Below, piece by piece: positions 1 through 11,067 of a stretch of 64,000 nucleotides of DNA. Every line of letters starts with the position of its first letter. The first letter of the stretch is position 1. Under the pieces are notes generated by a model. The model was not told the DNA's origin and did no database searches. It worked only from the letters and a program-made list of their open reading frames with translations. The DNA is from Prorocentrum cordatum. Taxonomy: Eukaryota > Sar > Dinophyceae > Prorocentrales > Prorocentraceae. Both the position numbers and the translations under genes were made by a program. The stretch is from NCBI GenBank assembly GCA_963575745.1, contig CAUYUJ010018066.1, positions 1 to 64,000 on the forward strand. Direction: 5' to 3'.

Positions 1-32
<32 letters not shown>

Positions 33-33
33 T

Positions 34-64
<31 letters not shown>

Positions 65-65
65 G

Positions 66-104
<39 letters not shown>

Positions 105-133
105 TTACGATTATTACGACTACTTCTACTACA

Positions 134-189
<56 letters not shown>

Positions 190-348
190 GGGTAGACCAC
201 GACTACATATGACTACGCCTACGATTCCGACGACCACGACTTCGAAAAACAACTGCTACCATATCATTAACACTACTACTACGACGACGACAATAACAAT
301 TACTACTACGACTACTACGGCTACACTTTCTATTACTACTGCTACTAT

Positions 349-395
<47 letters not shown>

Positions 396-450
396 GTACT
401 ACTACTACTACGACTACCACTACTTCTACTATTACCATCATTACCGCGAC
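1..450. repeat. (TAC)n trinucleotide microsatellite
   Basis: The first 190 bases are almost pure TAC repeats with single-base interruptions. After a more mixed stretch (190-340) they return at about 341-395. Both strands stay open, giving Thr-rich or Val-rich ORFs that are products of the repeat and not genes. The window starts inside the array. Confidence 0.97.
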
Positions 451-1283
451 TACGACCACGGCTGCGATTACTATTGCTATTACTGCCGCTACCACCACTA
501 CTACGGCCGTCAACACAACTGCAGCCGGTTTCAATAATCAACCTTGCCAATAACACGCGAATGCCACGCGATTGCCACATGACAGCGACGCAACCCTCCA
601 TTGAAGCCAACAGTAAACTGTCGAAGCAGACCTTCGGGAGCCCGCGTGTGGACAGCACGCAAATCTCAGAACGTGGGATAGTTACACACCAACTACATAC
701 ATCAATGAAGCGTCCAGTTGGAAACGCGCACAGCATACACTCTCACTGCAAGCCACGCGTCTGCTTCGTTCGAATTGGAGAACTACCAACCGGTATGTAA
801 ATATACGCGACTTTTACGAAACTTATGGAATTTTCGTGCGGGGACCCAAGCAAATAACATATGATACCTCGGCAACTCCCACCTAAAGATTACATGCGCG
901 TGCTGGGGCGTTGCAGTTTTCCCACGACGCCAGCACAATTCTCCCTTGAATGGGACGCACTACCCATCTGAATGCGATGTGTTCTAACCACGGCACCTGT
1001 GCAGCTACCACACTGTCTAGAAACTGTATACACTCCAATATAAGAAATCCCAGGGGGGGCCCCCCCCCAAAAAAAAAAGCTACGCAAGTCACGCCGCCTC
1101 CACGCCGCATTTCGCAAACCCTCGAATTGTCATTTCCCATGTAACAGCTCCTTGGCGCAATCTGCGCGCGCGGCGCCTGCTTGTTGGCTTCGCTCGAAAG
1201 CCAAAGCTTTCATTTGTAGTTCATGCCCCCCCCCCCCACACACACACACACACACACACACACCCACCCACGCTTGGATTTTA
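451..1283. other. intergenic, no gene; stacked homopolymers and (CA)n
   Basis: I see no supported gene here. Notable sequence: G7 (1053-1059) directly followed by C9 (1060-1068) and A10 (1069-1078), then C12 (1226-1237) running into a (CA)n tract to about 1262. Confidence 0.7.
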
Positions 1284-1600
1284 CTACACTTCAAATATGT
1301 GTGCTGGCCCTTTGATGATATTGACATACGTTTGACCCTGTGGATCAATAGTTCCTCTTGATCTCACTGAAATACCATGCTCAAGTTCGCTCGACTTAAC
1401 GGTGATGAACTTCTTCCCGCCATGCGAATATGTGGGGATGTGTCCGCTAAGCTTACGTTGGCCCTTGGAATGGGAAGGGGCCAGCCGGCCGCGCGCGCGC
1501 GGCGGGGCGGGCGCCGTCCTTTCTTTTGAGCCAGCGCGCGCAGCGACGGAAGCACCGCTGCGCAAGCTAAATTGGCGCGGGGGATCGCCTAAAATGACCC
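1284..1600 (-). repeat. dispersed repeat, copy 1 (partner at 61.8-62.08 kb)
   Basis: About 290 bases resemble 61791-62080 in the same orientation. On the minus strand both copies encode SLADxSPHI and SSSPLSRxNL in one frame. In another frame both encode a peptide with GQTYVN followed by IKG. The block also shares a GC-rich (GCGC) patch and the words ggtgatgaacttctt and ggatcgcctaaaa. The shared peptide suggests a fragment of a retroelement coding region, but I do not recognise the domain. Small indels separate the copies, so both look old. Confidence 0.75.
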
Positions 1601-2219
1601 CCCCCCCCGCGGCCAGCCCAGCGCGCTCCGCGCGCGCAGGTGGGCGCGCCTGTTTCAGGCCACACCCCAAGGCGTTAATAAAAGCGTCGTCGACAGCGGC
1701 TCCGGCCTGCTGCGCGCGCGACGCAGGCGCGCGGCGCCCTTGCCTTGCGGCGGCCCATCCGCCCCAAACGGGCGCAGTCGACCCGCAAAGTGGTTGAGCT
1801 CGAGGGGTGGCCTGGCGACGTCGTCGCTGGCCCCTGCCCCGTTCTCTTCTCGCCGCCCTCGCCAGCGGTCAGTCGAGCCCCAGTTGTCGTTGCAGCTATC
1901 CGAGCTCCGCGTCCACGATGACCGCCAGTCGCTGGCGCCGCCCTGCCACGGGGCGGAGGAATCCGCATTCTGTTGCTCCGCGGCATCACGGCCGCGCCCG
2001 GTCTGACGCCGCGGAGCACTCCGAAAGTCCCAGGCTGCAGGAGGACGGACTGTTGGCGCATATCCTGACGATGTGGCTCCCGGGCTTTGCGGGCCATCCA
2101 ATTGCGTCGGGCTGGCAGCGCGGCGCCTCCGAGACTCTCGTTGGTCATCTGGCGCACGGCTGCCAGTCCTCGTCGCCCCTTTGCTAGCGCTCTTATCCCC
2201 CCCCCCCCCGCCCACGCCG
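1601..2219. other. GC-rich DNA, no supported gene
   Basis: Long overlapping ORFs occur in several frames on both strands, as expected from high GC. None has recognisable protein character. A C11 run (1598-1608) and a C13 run (2197-2209) sit at the edges. Confidence 0.5.
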
Positions 2220-2425
2220 TCACTGCCCGTTCGCGCTGCCTTCGGGCGCCCCGCATGCTGCGCGGGACGGAGCCGCTTCGCGCCTTTGGTGGAAGGTTCG
2301 CGCCCGGGTATGCCGCCGACGTAGTCCAATGGCGCGCCTGCGTGCGTGGGCCTTGCCTTTGTTGGAGGGGGGAGCATGATCTCGGCCACGGGCCAGGGCT
2401 CTGCAATTTCCGCCTCCATTACCGC

Positions 2426-3067
2426 CTAAAGGCGGCTGAGTGGCTGGATGGCGCTCGCTCCAGGAGCCGTCATGCACCATTCGGACCAACAACAGCTGGG
2501 CGTTTCCTGGTGACGGTCTTGTGTGTTCGAATAATCCCAGACGAAGGGGTTCACTACGAAGTACCCCCTGACAGCGTACGCCACTTCTTCCATCTCCCAT
2601 CTGCTGAGATATGGCCACCAGACGCTCGGGGGGGCCGCCGCGTCTGGCCCTGACGCTGGCGCCCTGAGGCGTTCGCTCTGGAACCTGATCCATAGATTGG
2701 CCAGCTTTCTCGTCTTCTCGAGCCTGCAGGGGCGCTGCGGTGGAGGTAGTGCATATTGCGGGCGCGTGGGCAGCCACGCGAAGACCGCCATGATGTTGCC
2801 ATGGCACGCGGTCATTCCCATGAAGAGCGTTCTCCCAGCGCTTGCGCTTTGCAAGCTCGGTGACGTCGAACCACCTGAGGTGCGCATTTCGCTGAATGCG
2901 ATCAGCGTCTGCGCCTTGCCACCTTTGGGGGCCCGAGGACGCTGACATCGTCTAAGCGCGCCTTTTCCAAGTCCAAGTCCTTGTGATCGAGCTGGAATGT
3001 AATCTGCTCGGCTTCGACAATTGCACTGCTGTAGCGCATCGTCATGCGATGCGGCGTCATTCAGCAT
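2426..3067 (-). pseudogene. unknown protein segment of the 2.2-8.3 kb decayed locus
   Basis: A 213-residue open frame with mixed amino-acid use, including hydrophobic and aromatic words such as LFMGMTACHGNIMAVFAW and VWWPYLSRWEMEEVAYAV. It overlaps by seven bases, in a different frame, the ORF at 3061-3657. The two therefore look like one ancestral coding region split by an indel. No family recognised. A retroelement-derived or dinoflagellate-specific protein is possible. Confidence 0.4.
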
Positions 3068-3657
3068 GGGGGATCGCCGTCATATCCGATCCGATTTCGG
3101 CAGTCATTGCAGCATAGAAGATAGCCGTCATTCCACAAGTTAGGAGCGCATAGCGCGTCCTTCTTGACTTTGGCGACGGGCTCGTCGTCCTCGCCAACGT
3201 CGGGCAGGCGACGAATCGTACAGTTCTGCTTCGTAAAATCCAGGCAGCCTGTGCCGGCCTGCGGCTGAACCAGCAGCGCCGCGAATCGTCGACCATAGAC
3301 CAGCGTCCACGACACCTTGGCATACTGAATGCCCGAGACAGCGGGCCGCATGATCTGGTGGATGTCGACCCACTTGGGGCGACAGGTAGTCGCCAGGGCG
3401 ACGTCGCACAGTATCCAGACGCCCTGATGTTCAAAGAGGCGCGGCTGGAACGCAACTACAAACATGTCGGACCAGAGATGCGGGTACTCAAACCCAAACA
3501 CAGCGGCATCCAAGTCTTGGCACGCCACCGACCTCGCCCATCCTCCAGGTCTGAGCCACCGCGGCAACTCACCGTCCACTTCGCCGTTCACGCCTTTCTT
3601 CATGTTCTCGACTATGGTCTGCGCCCTAAAAGAGCTCCATTCGCTGCCCCTCGCCAC
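3061..3657 (-). pseudogene. unknown Cys-containing protein segment
   Basis: A 198-residue frame with globular-protein character (Trp- and Phe-rich: FGFEYPHLWSDMFVVAFQ). It ends with CCNDCRNRIGYDGDPPC, a cysteine cluster that could bind zinc. It sits between 2426-3067 and 3679-4128 in the same direction, consistent with one broken gene reading from about 8.3 kb down to 2.4 kb. Function unknown. Confidence 0.45.
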
Positions 3658-3678
3658 AGGATCATTAGTCGCTGGGTC

Positions 3679-4128
3679 TCAGGCGGCACTAGTCGGAAGG
3701 CATGTCATGAACTTGCATCGGCGAATTCCCGGGATATTCTTTGGCGCTCCAAGAGAGCCGATCATAGATCGCTTGATGGCAGCGTTATCCAGGGAAACAG
3801 CGATCGCCTCATTGGAAGCATTTGCTGCCGCCTCGTCCTGAACGTGCATTCTTTTTGGGTCAACCACTCGAGCTGAATCACTTCTGCAGGCACAAAATAT
3901 AAACGGCGCCCTCGCCAGGGGCGGCAAGACTTCATCCTCCTCGGCGACGCCATCCTCTTCCATGGGTGATTGCCCAAAGCTGTTCTCCCAATCATCGGGC
4001 TCGCCGGTCGGTCCAATGTCCTTGCCCATCATCTCCGCGCCGAGCATCTGGACCGCGCAGGGAGGCAACTGGGCAATAGCGCGCATAAAGCGCGCCCGTG
4101 CCTCGTCGCACCCCTCGTCGTTCAGCAT
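3679..4128 (-). pseudogene. continuation of the 451-codon ORF in another frame
   Basis: A 149-residue frame. Its upstream extension (reading QEGWIEARAIVEMLNDEG) continues naturally from the ORF at 3992-5347, which near 4155 drops into an Arg-rich nonsense frame. The switch lies at the AGCTCAGGAGGGG stretch, so one single-base indel would fuse the two. The segment contains an acidic patch and a helical, Ala-rich stretch. No domain recognised. Confidence 0.45.
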
Positions 4129-5347
4129 CTCGACGATGGCGCGCGCCTCTATCCACCCCTCCTGAGCTCCGAACGTGGGCCGCGCTGTGCACGGCCAAAT
4201 TGTTGGCGATGAGCGAGCCCAGTCGCCTGGCCCCCTCCACGTCCAATCCTGAGAATTGCATAAAGCGAGCGTTTCTCGCTACCCAGATCCATCGGGGTGG
4301 GACGGGATTCTGGGGATGGAAGACAGTGGGGTTCAACCGCGCTGAACCGGGCGCGGAGAAATCGTCGGGCCCAGCAGCGCCATCCGAAGGCAACCGCGCA
4401 ACGTACTCGAACAGCGGGTCTGCAACCAATCCACGCGCCCATTCCAAAGTTTTCTTCTCGTACCCCTTTTCCCCTCTTTCACGGTCCTCGAATGACTTTG
4501 GACCAGCGTCGTGGAGCTCCTCTAGCTTCCGCGCCAGTTCGACGGGGATGGCGCCTAATGCTATATCGTCCCCATCATCTATGAGCGGAGCGCCAAGCTC
4601 GTCCTTCTCGGAGTGCTCGAGCCCCTTGCTTGCCGCATCTACACCCTGCTTCTTCCTCTGCAGGAGATCTTCGACCGAAACCTGCCCGCCCCAGGGCGGC
4701 GTCGGCACCCTGCTGCGGCGAAAGTATTTGGACGTAAACGCTTGAGGGAGCGCGTCGGGCGGCATATCCAAGGGAATCCGATCAGGGAGGCGCCCGCGGG
4801 GTATAACCTCCACCGGCGCATCCCCCGCCATGTCCTCGGTCTTGCTGGACTCGACTTTCTTTTCCGACTCGCCAAACTCACCCTCTTCCCTTTCCTCCCC
4901 CTCCTCATCGCGGGTGCCCTGCGCGGCAGCTTGCGCGCGAGTCCCCGCCAGCGGCGCGGGCGGAGGAGGATCATCCTCGTCGGGCGCGTCCAGGTCGACG
5001 GCTTCCGGCTGATTCCTGCGTTCTTGCCGTCCCCGTTTGGGTCTGGCACCTTCAACTAGGTCGTGGCCTTGGACATCGGCATCAGGAACAGCGGCAGAAG
5101 GCGCGTGTTCGGGCGGGGGGGCGGCGGCATTGCCAGGCCCCGCCCCTCCCTCGTTTGCTGTGGGCGACTGCCCTGGCTCGTTGGCAGCGCTTCCAGAGTC
5201 CACTTCCACGTCGTCTGAGGGCGGCGCGTTCCCCGTCGCCTGTGGGCGCGGGGGGTCGACTGACGCAGGCGACGAAGCGTCGGCTTCGTCAGCTAACTCA
5301 CGCGCGCCCTCGCTGACCTCGCCCTGGCACCACCACTCGAACAACAT
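3992..5347 (-). pseudogene. unknown acidic, disordered N-terminus plus folded segment
   Basis: A 451-codon ORF. Roughly residues 1-180 are Pro/Ala/Glu-rich and probably disordered. Residues about 190-390 look folded (DRIPLDMPPDALPQAF; PVPPRWIWVARNARFMQF). The last 60 residues are the wrong frame after the indel near 4155. Upstream the frame stays open beyond the ATG (FYEHEAPPEILVHERM), so the annotated start is not necessarily the native one. Gag-like in style, but without a zinc knuckle or other diagnostic motif. Confidence 0.45.
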
Positions 5348-5384
5348 CCTCTCGTGGACAAGAATCTCTGGAGGAGCCTCATGT

Positions 5385-6627
5385 TCATAGAAATTTGCGC
5401 AATGGGAGCATGCTCTTTGGCGAGGAAATTATGGGCCTACGCGCAGCGCCGCGTTTTGGGCACCCCGCGCGCGAAATTACCGTCCGCAAGTGCATTGGCT
5501 TTCTCTTTGTGCCATGCGTCACCTCCTTGAACATGGAGCAATAGCACCCAAGCCGAAGACAGATGTAGACCTGTTGCAGTCGAGCCACCTTCTCTGCGGG
5601 CAATCGGGGGTTCCTTAGCGGCTTGTGGAATGGCGCCCCGCCCCTTGGATCAGGCCGCCGGTTCGACGGCGGCGCAGTCGGGTTCATCTCCCCCGGCGGG
5701 AAGCGAACCCGTGTACTTGCACAGTGGGACTTGGCAAACCCGACCGTGCCAAGGGGTCCCCAGCTCGATCGCCGGCGCTTCCTCGTCGGCAAAAGTCTCT
5801 GGCAGGCCGTCGTTTGCCCATGCGCGTCGGCATCATCAGACCTGGCGAATTCCATGACTGTATCATGATAAGCCTGCCTGCCAAATCTGATGCTGATCAA
5901 CCCGTATCCTTCCTTGTCATTATCATTGTCGCGATGAGCGGGCGATCTTGGCCCGCCATCCCCCGGGTTCGGGACATCGCCCCCTCTGCCCGGGGGCGCA
6001 GGAATCATCGTCCTGCATCGCGCGAAGTCACCTCATGAACGCTGCACCCAACGCTCGCCCACCTCGACCTGCGCAGGGACGATGTTGTTCATGCTTAATC
6101 CCAACACTCGATCGTAGTGAGCCAGCTTGTTGGCATCAGGAAGTACGTGGCAGCCCTTGTAGAATTGGTCCGTCTCCAGCTCGAGGCCCCAGTAAACATC
6201 GTTTACCCATGGCGCGTTGGCAGCCGCGAAGGCGGGTTGGAGCTCAATAAGCTGCCGCCCATTTTCTTGGATCTCTTAGATCCGGGCTTGCTGTCGAACG
6301 CTACGCAGCTCCCTTCGGGCCTCGCGCATTTGGACCTTGCTATCGCTGCCCTTGCGGCTTCTCCGCTGCCTCCTGTATCCCCCAAGGAGCCACCGGGGCT
6401 GACTCTGTCACGCCGCCCCATCCTTGATCCGCAGGAAGGAATGGGTCAGGGTCGACCACAGCAGTGATGTCTAGTTCGAATCCGTCTCCATTCGGCACCT
6501 TGGGGTGGTATAGCCATAACCCTTTGGCGTGCGTTTGCGGAGGTGCGGCGAAATGCAGTCCAAGCGCAGTGCGAACTGAATTCTGGGGATGTGAACAGCA
6601 GTGCTGTGTGTTCTTTTCATTATCCAC
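5385..6627 (-). pseudogene. unknown protein segments of the 2.2-8.3 kb decayed locus
   Basis: Two minus-strand frames with protein-like composition. 5385-6008 includes EKVARLQQVYICLRLGCYC. 6340-6627 includes GLWLYHPKVPNGDGFELDI. Stop codons and frame changes separate them. The direction agrees with neighbouring segments, so they are read as parts of one degraded coding region. No family recognised. Confidence 0.35.
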
Positions 6628-6642
6628 TGCTTTGAATCACCC

Positions 6643-6996
6643 TCAATCTGGCGGTGGGGCCAGGATCTGAAAGTCGCGCGCAACTCCTAGCCCGTTGTTG
6701 AAGAGGTCAGCCGCACAGGAGTAATGCGCATGCTGCCACGGGATGCGTGCTGACACTTCGATGGCATGCACTCCTTCTGCCGGCATCTGCGTCGTCTTGA
6801 ACAGCTTCGTTCTGGCCCCGTCCTTCACTGTGGAGGCCACGAACGCGCCAGTATTCAGGACGAGGCCAAGCCTGTTTATGTTCACCGCGTGCGAATAGAA
6901 CTTCCACATCTCGTTCAACTTTGCGCGAACAAGTCCTTGCGGGAGATCGACGAGCAAGGTGGCAATCGTGTGATCCATCTGCACGTCGGTCGACAT
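6643..6996 (-). pseudogene. unknown protein segment
   Basis: A 117-residue frame with balanced composition and no low complexity (NEMWKFYSHAVNINRLGLVL; SARIPWQHAHYSCAADLF). It ends in a stop 16 bases before the next segment (6340-6627) and probably belongs to the same decayed gene. Function unknown. Confidence 0.4.
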
Positions 6997-7017
6997 TTCA
7001 GCGACATCAAAAAGGTT

Positions 7018-8183
7018 TCACAGCGCCCCCTGGGCGCCATCCTTTGCCGTGAGCAGGCGTTTCGCCCTCAGCCACTCAATAACTGCCCGGGCCAAGTACT
7101 GCTTGGTAAAATGTTCTTGCCGATTGTGTCGAGGAGGCAAGCCGGCCCTTAGAATTTGTCGCTGTTCCGCGTCGCAAAGAGTCCTCAGGCTCGAGGTTCC
7201 GGCCATGCCGATGGGGCGCCGACGGAATGTGCGACAACAACAGCTGATAGTCGACCGCGCTGTCGGCATTGACTTCCCTGCCCAGCAAATCCCTGTCGAG
7301 CTCATGCGCGAACGTCTCAGGCCCGACGCTAAACTGTTTCTGTTGAGGTAGGTAGGACTACAAGGCGTGCAGACACGCAAATCCTTGTCGCCGATCTCGC
7401 AAACTTGACAGATTTCTGACCGCCCTCCCCCATGGCGGGCGATGAAGCCGGTCTTCACGAACAGCGAATCCTGAATCCGTTCCACCTCTCCGCCAGGTCC
7501 ATATTGTCCCATGTGTTCGGGGCGCCCTTGGCCGCCCCATCCGTGCGTGCCGTCGCTGGGTCGAATGCAATGGCATCACCCCTCTCCAACGCAACGCTTG
7601 CACACACTGACTCATTCTTTCGTCTGTCCGTTGTAGGGGAACACAATCATGGGCACATCTTTCCACGGCTGTCCGACCACCGCGCCCCTCTCTTTCACCT
7701 GGTCAGCGAACCTCGCAGGGCCCACGTTCACATACAAGAATAAAGGCACGCGGGGGGCACCACCGAGGCTGAGCGGGAGGAATTGCGCATGTTCCATGCC
7801 TGCCAAAAGACAGCGCCAATTCTCTCCGTGCGGCAGGCGGTTGACGAAGCACTCTACTCGTCCCGGGTGTGGAGACTTAGTTTGCCGCGGCATTTCGTCT
7901 TCGGTGCAGGCATGGCCCCTCTCGGACTCTCCCCTGGACTGGCGTTCACCTCTATGTAGACTCTGCAGGAATTGGCTATATACCTGGCCATCTTCCTCAC
8001 ATCGGAGTGAACGAGGCCCCTTGTGAAGTGCCACAAGTCGCCGGCACAGTGCTCTCCGTTTTTGTGCAGTTCTGATCCGCGCACGCGTGGCACTCTGCAC
8101 GGAAGCCCAGCCTCCTCCCAGTATCTCATCCCGTTATTGGCGACAGCAGCAGCCCGGCTCGCAAGCGTGTTCTTGGAATCCAC
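7018..8183 (-). pseudogene. unknown protein segments with a Cys4 cluster
   Basis: Three overlapping frames (7018-7512, 7612-8100, 7854-8183) each keep a stretch that looks like real protein: RYWEEAGLPCRVPRVRGSEL, then GGAPRVPLFLYVNVGPARF, then ICQVCEIGDKDLRVCTPC, a CxxC...CxxC arrangement that could bind zinc. At least two frame changes separate them. This is the 5' end of the minus-strand locus that runs to about 2.4 kb. Confidence 0.4.
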
Positions 8184-8319
8184 TGCCCTTCTGGTCTGAG
8201 GCAGTTGTATAGGAGGGGGAACAGGGGACAGGGCGTTTACACAGCTTGGAGGAATTAGTGAATTCAGTATGGGTCGGGCTTGAAGCGCCTCGAAGAAAGC
8301 GCGCGCGCCCGAATCGCAA

Positions 8320-9836
8320 GCGTATGACTATATGTGGACCCAGGACAGTTTGATTCCCGTCGTCGTCCTCGCCCTTGCTCCGTTCCCCCCCCTTTCTCCC
8401 CCCCCCTGGATGGTGTCGAAAGCGTCCGCGGCTGGGGCGGGGGAGCGCCCCTTCCCGCCTTCCTCATTATTCCTCGTTCCTCTTTGTCTCCCTGCTCCAC
8501 CGTCCGTCGTCCTACCTCGTCTTCCATCCACGTTCGAAAAGTGAAGTCCCTGGTGCCGCGTGCCCGCATCAGCGGTATATCGCCTTTTCGGCATCCGAGA
8601 ACAGCGGCGCAACCAAACAGAGGCGATTGACAATGCGAGCGTTCGGGGCGCACTCCAAACGCAGCGGGGCGGCCGCCGAGCACAGTCGCATCACTAACAT
8701 GTGAATTATAAGTGCCTGCGGCAATGTCCGCCGACTTGCAAGAGCAGCGGTCTGCATGGCGACGCGCGGAGCTTTGACTGTTAAGAGGTCCATGGCATGT
8801 GACACCTCTCGTGTTTTCGGATTGCTGTGCGGCATTCTTCGGGGTCATTCGAAGCCTGTACGGTGCGTTTTCGGGCCGTTGGGGGCCGCGTTGGCGCCGC
8901 GTTTCACCGCGGCCGCGCTGGGCGCAGGAATCGTGCATTTGCAGCTCCCTCGGGGGCACCCTGAGCCGGGCAAGTGTGCATTTGCATCCCCCCCCCCTAG
9001 CTGGGCATGTCGACCTCGGTTCTGGGCTGGCAGAGTCGGGGCACCCTCGAGGTGGCGAGCGAGCAAATTTTCGAAATGCACAAATCAAGGTGTGATCTGT
9101 GTACACAGCGTGTGTCTTCAACTGTGTATTTTCGTGTGTGGGCCTACTGTTTACACAGATTGTGGTGTAATCTGTGCACGCAGATCTCGTTCCCATCTGT
9201 GCATTTGGAATTTGCGCCTCGCGGGTGGTGTTGACTGGGCGGGAACTTCCGAGTTTCTCTTTCGGCTGCTCGAAGGGGGGGGCGTCGCGCGCGGTCGAAA
9301 TGCGCGGCTCGTGTCTCCAACTGCATATGTTGTGCGCCGCTCGCTGGAGTGGTCTCTGGGCGGGAGTTTCCGCGGATCTCTCGGCTGGCCCAGGAGGGGG
9401 CAGCGGTCCGGGCACGCAAAGGCGCGGGGGGGTGGGGATGGTGGGCCGTGGGAAGGAAGGGGTTCGATAGGAGGGGTGGCCTAGGGGCCAGGGGTGAACG
9501 GGGCTGGGCGAGAGGGGAGGAAACGGGCCCAGGAGGAGCTGCACGATCGGCGTCAGCATCGCGAGGGCGAGGGAGGCGGGGGGGCAGAAGGAGGGGGCGT
9601 GATGTGCACTAGGGCGTAGAGGATGGAAGGAGGGCAGGCAAGTGGACGATGGTGGAACGAATCCGGCGGAGGAGGACGACGAGGAACGACATGAATGGGC
9701 AGATGGGGGGCGACAGCGTGGATGAGGGGCATGATGAGGACCAGGGGTAATCGGAGGGGCATGAGGAGAGTGGGCCGAAGCGAAAGGATATTGGGCGGCG
9801 GCGGGGGATGGGGCATGAGTTCGAGGCGGGCGCCAC
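8320..9836. other. GC-rich intergenic DNA with short direct repeats
   Basis: No supported gene. A 20-base word appears twice with three differences: ggtgtgatctgtgtacacag at 9089-9108 and ggtgtaatctgtgcacgcag at 9164-9183, each near further TGTG/ACAC-rich half-sites. The word tgtgcatttg recurs near 8933, 8975 and 9198. 9440-9830 is a purine-rich GGGGA-type stretch. Confidence 0.5.
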
Positions 9837-10346
9837 CTAACGATTAGCTGAACAGTGTTCTGCGCGTCCGTGCCCCCCCCCCCCAGAACACAGTGACCGG
9901 TTGCAAAACTTCATGATATGGGCAATCGTGCGCTCGTGCTTCCTTGCCGTAGGCTCGGGTCCACGACGCCCCTTGGCGTCGCGTTGATGCCGCCCCGATT
10001 TGCCAGACCGCATATGCACAGATAGGCATAACATGTGTTTCAACGTTTGTTTCAGGACCCATTCTATAGTAACAGACCCAGGTTGGAAACCAAGCGTGTT
10101 CCAGGCGATGAACTCGCCGCTGGTAAGAGGAGCCCCCCAGGACATAGCATCGCCCAGTCCCAGGACAACCATGCACGTATGATCCCTCTGAGCATATCCT
10201 GCCTGCATGTCCACAAGCTGTTTTACTTGCTCCAGCAGGTTCTCCTCCATGTCGAAGTACTGCTGCATATCCGCTTCTGGGGCTGCGCCGCGAAGTCGCC
10301 TGTCTTCGCGGTCAGAGCCCAACCCATTTCCACTCCACAGCAGCAC
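9837..10346 (-). pseudogene. unknown protein segment (9.8-14.2 kb locus, 3' part)
   Basis: A 169-residue frame. The middle (QQYFDMEENLLEQVKQLVDM, then DAMSWGAPLTSGEFIAWNTL) looks like genuine protein with an amphipathic helix. The last third is Arg/Gly-rich and ends across a C12 run (9873-9884), probably in a wrong frame. Upstream neighbours on the same strand continue to about 14.2 kb. Function unknown. Confidence 0.4.
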
Positions 10347-10536
10347 CCGACATCGCGCTCCGCTTTGTCGCGAAGATGCTCTGGCTGTCGAAGTTAATGC
10401 TCCCTTCTTGGTCTGCTGCTGCGATGGAGGTTAGGGTGGACCCGCCCTGACGGTATGAATCGCACCCTGCAGTTTGGTTGTGTATGCACATCCGAAGGAG
10501 CGTCCTCGCCCCCTCGGGTTGTTGTTCGCCTCGCGC

Positions 10537-10881
10537 TTACTGAAATATGGCAGTGGAATCAGAAAGCAGCATGACGTTAATGTCAGGGTATGATTGTCTC
10601 TTCCATATGCCGTCAGGGGCTGGACAATACCAATCTTTGATCGGCACACGCCTGTTCGCCAAGTCGAAGATGTCCTGGCCCGCGAACCGTGTGCGAAGTT
10701 CAGCCATCTGAACAAGCTCGGTGTATGCCGCACATGTTTGAGCAACATTCAAGTACTCTATGCAAGGTACCATCACGACGTGCACGAGCTCGGCCATCCT
10801 GGTCGTTAAGTCCCGAGCAAGCTCGACATAGTCGGCTGTCGGTAGGGCGCCTCTTGTCACCGCGCATATTGTGCGGGACAA
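10537..10881 (-). pseudogene. unknown protein segment (9.8-14.2 kb locus)
   Basis: A 114-residue frame of ordinary composition (ELARDLTTRMAELVHVVMVP; RVPIKDWYCPAPDGIWKRQS). Separated from the flanking segments by frame changes. No domain recognised. Confidence 0.4.
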
Positions 10882-11067
10882 GCCCAGCAGCCTTCTCCTC
10901 CCGCATCGCTCTGAGTCCCGCCGCTTCCCAAATGCCGTTCACGTCGTGGTATGATTGGCAGTAATATCTTCTGTATTCGGTGCCATGGGCGATCGACGCA
11001 GCGTCTTGCTGCTGGCATCGCCAAGCTTTTTTTTGGTGCGTCTCTTGGCGCTTCGCTCCCCGATGAC

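Noticed and set aside
203-736. Ser/Thr/Val-rich ORFs on both strands at the window start
   Set aside because: They are translations of the (TAC)n array and have no other content.
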